A stretch of DNA of 11,932 bases. Source: DATKZB01 sp035528235 (GTDB taxonomy: Bacteria; Planctomycetota; Phycisphaerae; FEN-1346). Under the pieces are notes generated by a model. It was given only the letters and a program-made list of their open reading frames with translations. It had not been told where the DNA came from and ran no database searches. Of the stretch, positions 6,576-11,932 are shown one piece after another. Location of the stretch: contig DATKZB010000145.1 of the NCBI GenBank assembly GCA_035528235.1, positions 1 to 11,932 on the forward strand, written 5' to 3'. The position numbers and the translations under genes are program-made. How positions within the stretch are numbered: the first letter of the stretch is position 1; every line of letters begins with the position of its first letter.

Positions 6576-8981
6576 ATGAACCTGTCTGCCGTCGCGTTGT
6601 CGATGCTGCTGCTCGTGGCCCTTGCGGGGTGCGCGACCGTCGGGTCGCGGGCCCTGGACGAGACCGTCGACCTCGATTCGCCCAGCGAGGGGTGGGTGCT
6701 CTGGTACGAGAAGCCCGCCGCGCAGTGGGTCGAGGCCCTGCCGGTCGGCTGCGGCCGGCTGGGGGCGATGGTCTTCGGCGGCACGGCCGAGGAGCGCATC
6801 CAGTTCAACGAAGACACCCTCTGGGCGGGCGGGCCGCACGATTACGCCCACGAGGGGGCCGTCAAGTTTCTGCCCGAGGTCCGCCGGCTCCTCTTCGAGG
6901 GCAAACAGCGCGAGGCCGAGCAACTCGCCGCCAAGCAGATGATGAGCGTGCCCCTGCGCCAGCTGCCGTACCAGCCGCTGGGCGACCTGAAGTTGACGTT
7001 CCCCGGGCACGACGCCGCCGCCGAGTACCGGCGCGACCTCGACATCGACGCCGCCGTCGCCACCGTCCGGTACAAGGTGGGCGACGTCACGTTTGTCCGC
7101 GAGGTCTTTGCCAGTTACCCCGACCAGGCCATCGTGGTCCGCATCGCGGCCGACCAGCCCGGCCAGGTGACCTTTGACGCGGCGCTCGCGAGCCCGCACC
7201 CGGACGTGGTCGTGTCGGCCGTCGGCTCGAACGTCGTGTCCCTCACGGGCTGCCTCCCGCCGCACGACTATAAGGATGCCGGGCAGGGCACCGAGACGCC
7301 CCTCGGGTTCGAGGCCCGTCTGCACGTCTCGGCCGAGCGCGGCCGGGTAGAGAAGGTCGAGGGCGGCGTCCGGGTCACCGGGGCCGACGCCGTCACGCTG
7401 CGTCTCGTCGCCGCCACCAGTTTCCGGAACTTCCGCGACGTCTCGGCCGACCCGGCCGAGCGGTGCGCGGCTTACCTGAAGGCGGCCACGCCCAAGTCGT
7501 ACGCGGCGCTGCGCGCGGCCCACGTCCGCGACCACCGGCGCCTGTTTCGGCGGGTGGTCCTCGACTTGGGCACGACCCAGGCCGCCACGCAGCCCACCGA
7601 CCAGCGGATCAAGGCGTTCGCCAAGGCCGCCGACCCGCAGCTGGCGGCGCTGTACTTTCAGTTCGGGCGGTACCTGCTCATCGCGAGCAGCCGCCCGGGC
7701 AGCCAGCCGGCCAACCTCCAGGGCGTCTGGAACGAGAGCACCAACCCCCCCTGGGACTCGAAGTACACCACCAACATCAACACCGAGATGAACTACTGGC
7801 CGGCCGAGTCGACGAACCTGGCCGAGTGCCACGAGCCCCTCTTCGACCTCATCGCCGATTGCGCCCAGACCGGCCGCCGCGTCGCCAAGGAACATTACGG
7901 CTGCCGCGGGTGGGTTCTGCATCACAACACCGACCTGTGGCGCGGCACGGCGCCCATCAACGCCGCGAACCACGGCATCTGGGTGCCCGGCGGGGCGTGG
8001 CTGTGCCAGCACCTGTGGTGGCACTACGAGTTCACGCGCGACAAGGAGTTTCTGCGTCGCCGGGCGTACCCCCTCATGAGGGGTGCGGCGGCGTTCTTCG
8101 CCGACTTCCTGGTGGAGGACCCGCGGCCGGGCTACCAGCGGTGGCTCATCTCGACGCCGTCCAACTCGCCCGAGCAGGGCGGGCTGGTGGCCGGTCCCAC
8201 CATGGACCACCAGATTGTCCGCAACCTCTTCGTCAACTGCATCGCGGCCGCGCGCATCTTGGGCATCGACGCCGACTTCCGGCACCGCCTCGAGGCCCTC
8301 CTGCCGCGCATCGCGCCCAACCAGGTCGGCAAGCACGGCCAACTCCAGGAGTGGCTCGAGGACAAGGACGACCCCAAGAACTCGCACCGCCACGTCTCGC
8401 ACCTGTGGGGCCTGCATCCCGGGCGCGAGATTACGCCGCGCGGCACGCCCGAACTGGCCGAGGCGTGCCAGGTGACGCTGGCCCATCGCGGCGACGGCGG
8501 CACCGGGTGGAGCAAGGCCTGGAAGATCAACTTCTGGGCCCGCCTGCTCGACGGCGACCACGCCTGGAAGATGCTGGCCGAGGCCATTTCGGGCAACACG
8601 TTCCCGAACCTGTTCGACGCCCATCCGCCGTTCCAGATCGACGGCAACTTCGGCGGCTCGAGCGGCGTGGCTGAGATGCTGATCCAGAGCCACGCCGGCG
8701 AGATCGAACTCCTGCCCGCCCTGCCGCGGGCCATACCCGCCGGCCGCGTGACCGGTTTGTGCGCCCGCGGCGGGTTCGTGGTGGACATCGCCTGGAAGGA
8801 CGCTAGACTGTCGCGGGCCAAAGTCCGCTCGAACGTGGGCGGCCCGTGCAAAATCCGTACGCGGATGCCCGTGGCCGTGACGTGCGGCGGCAAGGCCGTC
8901 GAACTCAGGACGCCCGAGACCGGCGTCGTCGAGTTCGACACCGACGCCGGTGCCGCGTACGTTCTTGTGCCGCGACCGTGA
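6576..8981 (+). CDS. GH95-family alpha-L-fucosidase, lipoprotein
   Basis: An 801-residue glycoside hydrolase of family GH95, which releases terminal alpha-1,2-linked L-fucose by inversion (some members act on alpha-L-galactose). Cys19 in LAGC is a lipobox, so it is probably anchored in the envelope. The N-terminal beta domain begins with WYEKPAAQWVEALPVGCGRL, a common GH95 opening. The (alpha/alpha)6 region holds NLQGVWNE, then TTNINTEMNYWPAE with N400 and N402, SNSPEQG with E533, and FQIDGNFGG with D689. These match the asparagines, the acid and the catalytic aspartate known from Bifidobacterium AfcA (N421, N423, E566, D766). The length is typical of the compact GH95 form. GGGAGGG at 6564-6570 supports the ATG at 6576; an open frame continues upstream but overlaps the M16 gene and has no ribosome site. 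Confidence 0.95.
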   Translation: MNLSAVALSMLLLVALAGCATVGSRALDETVDLDSPSEGWVLWYEKPAAQWVEALPVGCGRLGAMVFGGTAEERIQFNEDTLWAGGPHDYAHEGAVKFLPEVRRLLFEGKQREAEQLAAKQMMSVPLRQLPYQPLGDLKLTFPGHDAAAEYRRDLDIDAAVATVRYKVGDVTFVREVFASYPDQAIVVRIAADQPGQVTFDAALASPHPDVVVSAVGSNVVSLTGCLPPHDYKDAGQGTETPLGFEARLHVSAERGRVEKVEGGVRVTGADAVTLRLVAATSFRNFRDVSADPAERCAAYLKAATPKSYAALRAAHVRDHRRLFRRVVLDLGTTQAATQPTDQRIKAFAKAADPQLAALYFQFGRYLLIASSRPGSQPANLQGVWNESTNPPWDSKYTTNINTEMNYWPAESTNLAECHEPLFDLIADCAQTGRRVAKEHYGCRGWVLHHNTDLWRGTAPINAANHGIWVPGGAWLCQHLWWHYEFTRDKEFLRRRAYPLMRGAAAFFADFLVEDPRPGYQRWLISTPSNSPEQGGLVAGPTMDHQIVRNLFVNCIAAARILGIDADFRHRLEALLPRIAPNQVGKHGQLQEWLEDKDDPKNSHRHVSHLWGLHPGREITPRGTPELAEACQVTLAHRGDGGTGWSKAWKINFWARLLDGDHAWKMLAEAISGNTFPNLFDAHPPFQIDGNFGGSSGVAEMLIQSHAGEIELLPALPRAIPAGRVTGLCARGGFVVDIAWKDARLSRAKVRSNVGGPCKIRTRMPVAVTCGGKAVELRTPETGVVEFDTDAGAAYVLVPRP

Positions 8982-9034
8982 GACGGTGACCTGTGGCGCG
9001 GTCGGGCCGTGTGTCGTCAAGCATGGGAGTGGTC

Positions 9035-9667
9035 ATGGATTATCGCAGCGCACCGCTGACGAAGTACCTCGACGATGCTGCGGCGGCCCAGCCGACGCCC
9101 GGCGGGGGGAGTGTGGCCGCGGTGGCGGCGGCCCTGGCCTCGACTATGGCGTCGATGGCCGCCGCCTTCACCGCCGGCAAGGAGAAGTTCAAGGACGTCG
9201 AGTCCGAGATTCAAGAGGCCCTCGGGCGCCTGGCGACCCTTAGGGCTCGGCTCCTCGACCTCGCCCACGCCGACATGGACGCCTACGCGGCCGTCATGGC
9301 GGCGTACCGGTTGGCGAAAGCCAGCGACGAGGCGAAAGCCGACCGCGCCGCCGCCATCGCCAAGGCGACGCGCGACTCGCTCGACGTGGTCGAGGCCGTC
9401 CTGGTTGCCGTCGGCGAGACCATCCGCATCGGCCGGCGCCTGGCCGACGTCGCCAACCCGAACCTGGCGAGCGACGTCGGCGTGGCGGCCGAACTGGCGC
9501 TGGGGGCCGCGCGCGCGGCCGCCGTCAACGTGGCGGTCAACCTGGTCGGATACCAGGATGCCGCCGACGCGGCCGCCGTCCGCCGGCGGACCGACCAGGC
9601 CGTGGCCGAGGCCGAGCGCGTGGCCGTCGAGACCCGCCGGATCGTGATGAACCGTCTGGCCAAGTGA
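9035..9667 (+). CDS. Cyclodeaminase/cyclohydrolase family protein (FTCD C-terminal type)
   Basis: A 210-residue, mainly helical cytoplasmic protein of the formiminotransferase-cyclodeaminase C-terminal domain family. Members convert 5-formimino-THF to 5,10-methenyl-THF, or act as methenyl-THF cyclohydrolase (FchA). The diagnostic motif QPTPGGGSVAA is at 19-29, and ANPNLASDVGVAAELAL at 140-156 with the following AAAVNVAVNL matches the second family signature, including D147. Its length equals that of stand-alone family members; there is no formiminotransferase domain, nor another folate or histidine-degradation gene nearby. The ATG at 9035 is chosen for GGGAG at 9025-9029, five bases upstream; an in-frame ATG at 9023 and GTG at 8993 lack comparable sites. 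It starts 53 bases after the fucosidase and ends 17 bases before the next gene. Which of the two reactions it runs is unclear. Confidence 0.88.
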   Translation: MDYRSAPLTKYLDDAAAAQPTPGGGSVAAVAAALASTMASMAAAFTAGKEKFKDVESEIQEALGRLATLRARLLDLAHADMDAYAAVMAAYRLAKASDEAKADRAAAIAKATRDSLDVVEAVLVAVGETIRIGRRLADVANPNLASDVGVAAELALGAARAAAVNVAVNLVGYQDAADAAAVRRRTDQAVAEAERVAVETRRIVMNRLAK

Positions 9668-9684
9668 GCCGTTGAGGGGCGCGT

Positions 9685-10467
9685 ATGGCTCTGGATCGGG
9701 AGTACAAGATCGGCACCTCGTCGCGCGCCTGCGCGGCGTGCGATTGCCGGTTCGGCGTCGGCGACGAGTATTACTCGGCCGTGGTCGAGGTCGAGGGCGA
9801 CGAGACCCTGGCCCGTCACGATTTCTGCCCCGGGTGCTGGAAACCGGGCGGCGAGTACTTCAGTTTCTGGAAGACCCGCGTGCCGCAGCCCGAACAGGCG
9901 GCCGACCGGGGGCCCCGGCTGGTCGACCTGGGCCGGCTGATGCAACTTTTCGAGCACCTGGTCGAGCAGGACGAGGAACACGCCCGGCGGTTCCGGTACG
10001 TCCTGGGGCTGGTCCTGATGCGGAAGCGCCGCCTCAAGGTCGTCTCGTCGCGACGGCTGGCGGGCGGCAAGGGAGAGGAACTCACCCTCCGCGAGACCGG
10101 CACCGACCGCCGGCACGTGGTGGCGTGCCCGAGCATCTCGGACGACGAGATCCGGTCGGTGGCCGACCGCCTCCGCGAGATCCTCGACATGCCCGAGACA
10201 TGGGACGAAATCCCGGCCCGCGAGACGCAGGCCGGTCCCGACGCGTCGGCGCCCGCGGGGGGCGCCGACGAGCCTGAAGACACGGCCGAAGAAAACAAGG
10301 AGAACGCGGTGGACGACTTCAACGACGAAAATAAGTTCGAGGACGACGACGTTGCCGACGATGCGGACGAGCTCGATGACGAGGACGACGACCTCGACGA
10401 CGAGGACGATGACGACGACCTCGACGACGACGATGACCTCGACGAGGAAGACGCCGGCGATGCGTGA
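9685..10467 (+). CDS. Unrecognised protein with N-terminal Cys-rich finger and long acidic tail
   Basis: A 260-residue protein I cannot place in a named family. Residues 16-51 hold CxxC (C16, C19, plus C21) and a second CxxC (C48, C51 in FCPGC), with H45 nearby: a plausible single-zinc ribbon. Residues 55-180 form a mixed, probably helical body with aromatic GEYFSFWK (56-63), a basic patch MRKRRLK (112-118), and a conserved-looking segment ISDDEIRSVADRLREIL (151-167). From about 194 to the end the chain is almost entirely Asp/Glu, with only two lysines. There is no signal peptide or membrane segment. The start is fixed by GAGGGG at 9674-9679. The stop overlaps the next gene by 8 bases, so translation is probably coupled. 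Acidic tails may bind basic proteins or divalent metal; that is speculation here. Confidence 0.85.
   Translation: MALDREYKIGTSSRACAACDCRFGVGDEYYSAVVEVEGDETLARHDFCPGCWKPGGEYFSFWKTRVPQPEQAADRGPRLVDLGRLMQLFEHLVEQDEEHARRFRYVLGLVLMRKRRLKVVSSRRLAGGKGEELTLRETGTDRRHVVACPSISDDEIRSVADRLREILDMPETWDEIPARETQAGPDASAPAGGADEPEDTAEENKENAVDDFNDENKFEDDDVADDADELDDEDDDLDDEDDDDDLDDDDDLDEEDAGDA
10342..10464 (+). repeat. Low-complexity GAC/GAT/GAG codon tract
   Basis: Codons 220-260 of the acidic-tail gene are nearly all GAC, GAT, GAG or GAA with occasional CTC, making an imperfect trinucleotide repeat (GAC-GAC-GAG and GAC-CTC-GAC blocks recur). Slippage here would mostly change tail length in units of one residue without breaking the frame. 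The same bases read in the next frame are open and Thr-rich, which gives the downstream gene a false upstream extension. Confidence 0.8.
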
Positions 10468-11302
10468 GACGATGCGCAGGTCGGCGATGGCGACGGTAGC
10501 CATGCTGGCCCTCGTAGCGGCCGGTGGGGCGGCGCGCGGCCAGGAGCCGGCGACGGTTGTCGGGCCGGACGAACTCCTGGCGGCCCACAACGCGTGGGCC
10601 GGCTCGATCGAGCACGTCTGGTCGCGCGCCGCCCTGATGCTCAACTTCCCCACCGGCCGTAAGGACGGCCGCCGCGAGCGCCACGACCTCGACGGGCACT
10701 TCTTTCTCGACAAGCCCGACCGGTTGTTCATCCACGGTCAGATGCTCGGCCAGGACGTCTTTACCGTGGGGCAGAACCCCGAGCGATTCTGGCTCTGGAT
10801 CCGGCCCGGCGTCAACACGGTCTGGGTGGGTCGTCGCGGAGGCAAGGGCGAGAAGGATTTCATCCTGTCGCCGTCGGACCTGATGCGGGCGTGTGGCATG
10901 GTGCCTATCGAGTTGGCGGCCGACGCGGCCGCCGAAGTCGTCGCCGGCCGCACCCACTACGTCCTGACCGAGCAGCGCCGGGTCGGACCGGACCGGATGC
11001 CGTGGCGGCGGACGTGGTTCGACCGGCGCACACTGCGCCCCGTGCGCGTCGACCTCTTCGACGAGGTGGGCCGGCGGCTGGTCATGGCCGAACTCCTCAA
11101 GTACGAACGCGTCGGCCAGACCGACGTGTGCACCGTCTACCGTGCCCGGTTCTACGGCGACGAGGAGGTGGCCCTGGTGCTTCGGCTGAGCAAGGTGAGT
11201 CTCGACAAGCAGCCCAATCCGCGAGTGTTCGAGTACCGCCTTCCGCCGGGCGCCAAGGAGCGGGACCTCGACGCCCCCGCCCCCTCCACCCCGGAGTCGT
11301 AG
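10460..11302 (+). CDS. Exported LolA-like protein (putative)
   Basis: A 280-residue protein with an N-terminal export signal: basic MRETMRRS, a hydrophobic ATVAMLALVAAGG core and probable cleavage near residue 27 (after AARG). The mature part looks all-beta. It has alternating strands such as DLDGHFFLDKPDRLFIHGQ and FWLWIRPGVNTVWVGRRGG, and a closing KYERVGQTDVCTVYRARFYG segment, the pattern of LolA/LolB-fold lipoprotein-carrier-like proteins that sense or carry hydrophobic ligands in the periplasm. This is a fold-level guess; no catalytic motif is visible. The ATG at 10460 overlaps the upstream stop, with GAGGAAG at 10444-10450; an ATG at 10472 is an alternative that leaves the signal intact. 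The larger frame from 10352 is rejected because it runs through the acidic tract in the wrong frame. It is the last gene before the terminators. Confidence 0.82.
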   Translation: MRETMRRSAMATVAMLALVAAGGAARGQEPATVVGPDELLAAHNAWAGSIEHVWSRAALMLNFPTGRKDGRRERHDLDGHFFLDKPDRLFIHGQMLGQDVFTVGQNPERFWLWIRPGVNTVWVGRRGGKGEKDFILSPSDLMRACGMVPIELAADAAAEVVAGRTHYVLTEQRRVGPDRMPWRRTWFDRRTLRPVRVDLFDEVGRRLVMAELLKYERVGQTDVCTVYRARFYGDEEVALVLRLSKVSLDKQPNPRVFEYRLPPGAKERDLDAPAPSTPES

Positions 11303-11393
11303 GGCCGTGTCGGACTTGTCCGAATCGCGAGAATTGCCTTGACGCAGGGCCAATCATAGTGTTATTGGAGAAGGGGGTAGTGTAGGCGTTTAC

Positions 11394-11431
11394 CGGGGCG
11401 GCCCTGCGTGAAGGCAGGCTGGCCCGTTTTT
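11394..11431 (+). terminator. Imperfect intrinsic terminator
   Basis: The outer stem CGGG (11394-11397) pairs with CCCG (11423-11426) and the inner stem CCTGC (11403-11407) with GCAGG (11414-11418), around the loop GTGAAG. The stretch between them can mostly pair, with one bulge, one G-U pair and one mismatch. TTTTT follows (11427-11431). Its place, about 90 bases after the LolA-like stop, fits the end of the six-gene unit. Confidence 0.5.
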
Positions 11432-11472
11432 ATGCGCGGAGGGCGCGCAGGGTCGGCTCAAGAGACACGTTG

Positions 11473-11508
11473 CGGGGATTCGGAGCAATCCGAATCCCCG
11501 TTTTTTTT
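11473..11508 (+). terminator. Strong intrinsic (Rho-independent) terminator
   Basis: Arms CGGGGATTCGGA (11473-11484) and TCCGAATCCCCG (11489-11500) pair without mismatch over 12 bp around a GCAA tetraloop, followed by eight Ts (11501-11508). It ends rightward transcription before the last gene. The T-run is on one side only, so it acts in one direction. Confidence 0.95.
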
Positions 11509-11563
11509 GGCCAAGGGATGATGTTGGGCCGGCGCCGGTTGGCTTCACGACGCCGCTATCGAT

Positions 11564-11571
11564 GAAAGGAG
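11564..11571 (+). promoter_or_regulatory. Ribosome binding site of the last gene
   Basis: GAAAGGAG ends seven bases before the ATG at 11579 and is the best ribosome site in this part of the window. It supports a real gene that runs off the edge. Confidence 0.75.
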
Positions 11572-11578
11572 TCTGGCA

Positions 11579-11932
11579 ATGGGCGATCATTTGGCAAGGG
11601 TGGTGTCAGTGGCCGTGGCGATGGCGGCCGTGTTGGCGGTCTCGGGCGTGGCTCTGGGCGACGTGTGGATGGAGTATCTCGGGGCGGACGACATGGGCGA
11701 TGGCACGTACCTCCACAAGTACGCCGGCATGCGGCATGTCGGCGACAACACGCCGGTCCGCGACTCGCACATCGAGGGCCGGTTCGAGTTCCTTCCGGGC
11801 ACGATTACGCTCACGGCGCCGGGCGACTGGTCCTCCATGGTCTACTTCGGACCCAGCCCGCAACTCTACAACTGGCAGATCGACGAGGGCAAGGTGTGGG
11901 ATGACGGTGTGCTTTACGGCTTCGGCATTCTG
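11579..11932 (+). CDS. Exported protein of unknown function (C-terminus cut off by window edge)
   Basis: The first 118 residues are visible with no stop. Residues 1-27 form a Sec-type signal: MGDHLARV, then a hydrophobic VVSVAVAMAAVLAVSGVA core, with likely cleavage near the ALG before DVWMEYLG. The mature part is rich in Gly, Asp and aromatic residues (for example GRFEFLPGTITLTAPGDW and YFGPSPQLYNWQ), suggesting a beta-sandwich surface or matrix protein. I do not recognise a family. Many planctomycetal proteins with this kind of start carry a C-terminal PEP-CTERM anchor, which would lie beyond the window, so this cannot be tested here. The ATG is supported by GAAAGGAG. It lies 70 bases after a strong terminator, so it needs its own promoter or regulated read-through. 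Confidence 0.82.
   Translation, partial: MGDHLARVVSVAVAMAAVLAVSGVALGDVWMEYLGADDMGDGTYLHKYAGMRHVGDNTPVRDSHIEGRFEFLPGTITLTAPGDWSSMVYFGPSPQLYNWQIDEGKVWDDGVLYGFGIL

Larger units (their letters stand above)
11303..11578. other. Intergenic region with tandem terminator-like hairpins
   Basis: The composition is visibly less GC-rich than the genes. In order it holds a short palindrome (TCGGAC and GTCCGA, 11310-11323), a weak promoter-like TTGACG (11339-11344) with TATTGG 18 bases on (11363-11368), an imperfect hairpin with five Ts (11394-11431), a perfect intrinsic terminator (11473-11508), and the palindrome CCGGCGCCGG (11529-11538). No small ORF with a ribosome site was found. Bases 11303-11470 could encode a short untranslated RNA, but nothing beyond the hairpins supports this. 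Confidence 0.6.

Noticed and set aside
10352..10459. Thr-rich N-terminal extension of the LolA-like protein
   Set aside because: It is the acidic tract read in the wrong frame; the signal peptide starts only at the ATG at 10460 (or 10472).
1..11932. CRISPR array, tRNA, rRNA, insertion sequence or phage genes
   Set aside because: No regularly spaced repeats, cloverleaf-like sequence, transposase motifs or phage-type genes were seen.

Overview
The window is very GC-rich, with strongly G/C-biased third codon positions and long spurious antisense reading frames. Its gene content is a Tat-exported Gfo/Idh/MocA-type oxidoreductase, a GH95 alpha-L-fucosidase lipoprotein, an M16 peptidase lipoprotein, a TIGR04282/DUF2064 nucleotidyltransferase-like protein and a stand-alone cyclodeaminase. 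This mix is typical of Planctomycetota (Phycisphaerae-like lineages) or a related PVC heterotroph. The organism assignment is inference from gene content and composition; no marker gene is present.

Layout: the left edge (1-834, minus strand) holds the N-terminal 278 residues of a secreted Gfo/Idh/MocA oxidoreductase. A 341-base intergenic region follows, with a REP-like palindrome and a good sigma-70 promoter (TGGACA, 18 bp, TATAAT). That promoter fits a two-gene plus-strand unit: a divergent DUF2064/TIGR04282 protein (1176-1853) and a single-domain response regulator (1869-2345). The next intergenic region (2346-2585) holds two further copies of the same palindrome in inverted orientation, like a REPIN/BIME, plus a 16-bp tandem duplication.

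From 2586 to 11302 six genes lie on the plus strand with gaps of 23, 22, 53 and 17 bases and one 8-base overlap, so they are probably one operon. They are an M20 metallopeptidase, a double-length M16 peptidase lipoprotein, a GH95 alpha-L-fucosidase lipoprotein, a cyclodeaminase/cyclohydrolase-family protein, an unrecognised protein with a Cys-rich finger and a very acidic tail, and an exported protein that looks LolA-like. The first three suggest degradation of glycans and peptides in the envelope or at the cell surface. How the folate-type enzyme and the last two proteins join them is not evident from sequence.

The operon is followed by two terminator-like hairpins, the second a textbook intrinsic terminator with a GCAA loop and eight Ts. 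A final exported protein of unknown function starts at 11579 and runs off the right edge.

The items most worth a second look are the REPIN-like palindrome family with a paired base change in its stem, the Cys-finger/acidic-tail protein that overlaps an export-targeted gene, the DUF2064 protein whose conserved motifs are altered next to a lone receiver protein, and the possible terminator/antiterminator pairing between 11303 and 11508. No RNA genes, CRISPR arrays, insertion sequences or phage genes were seen.
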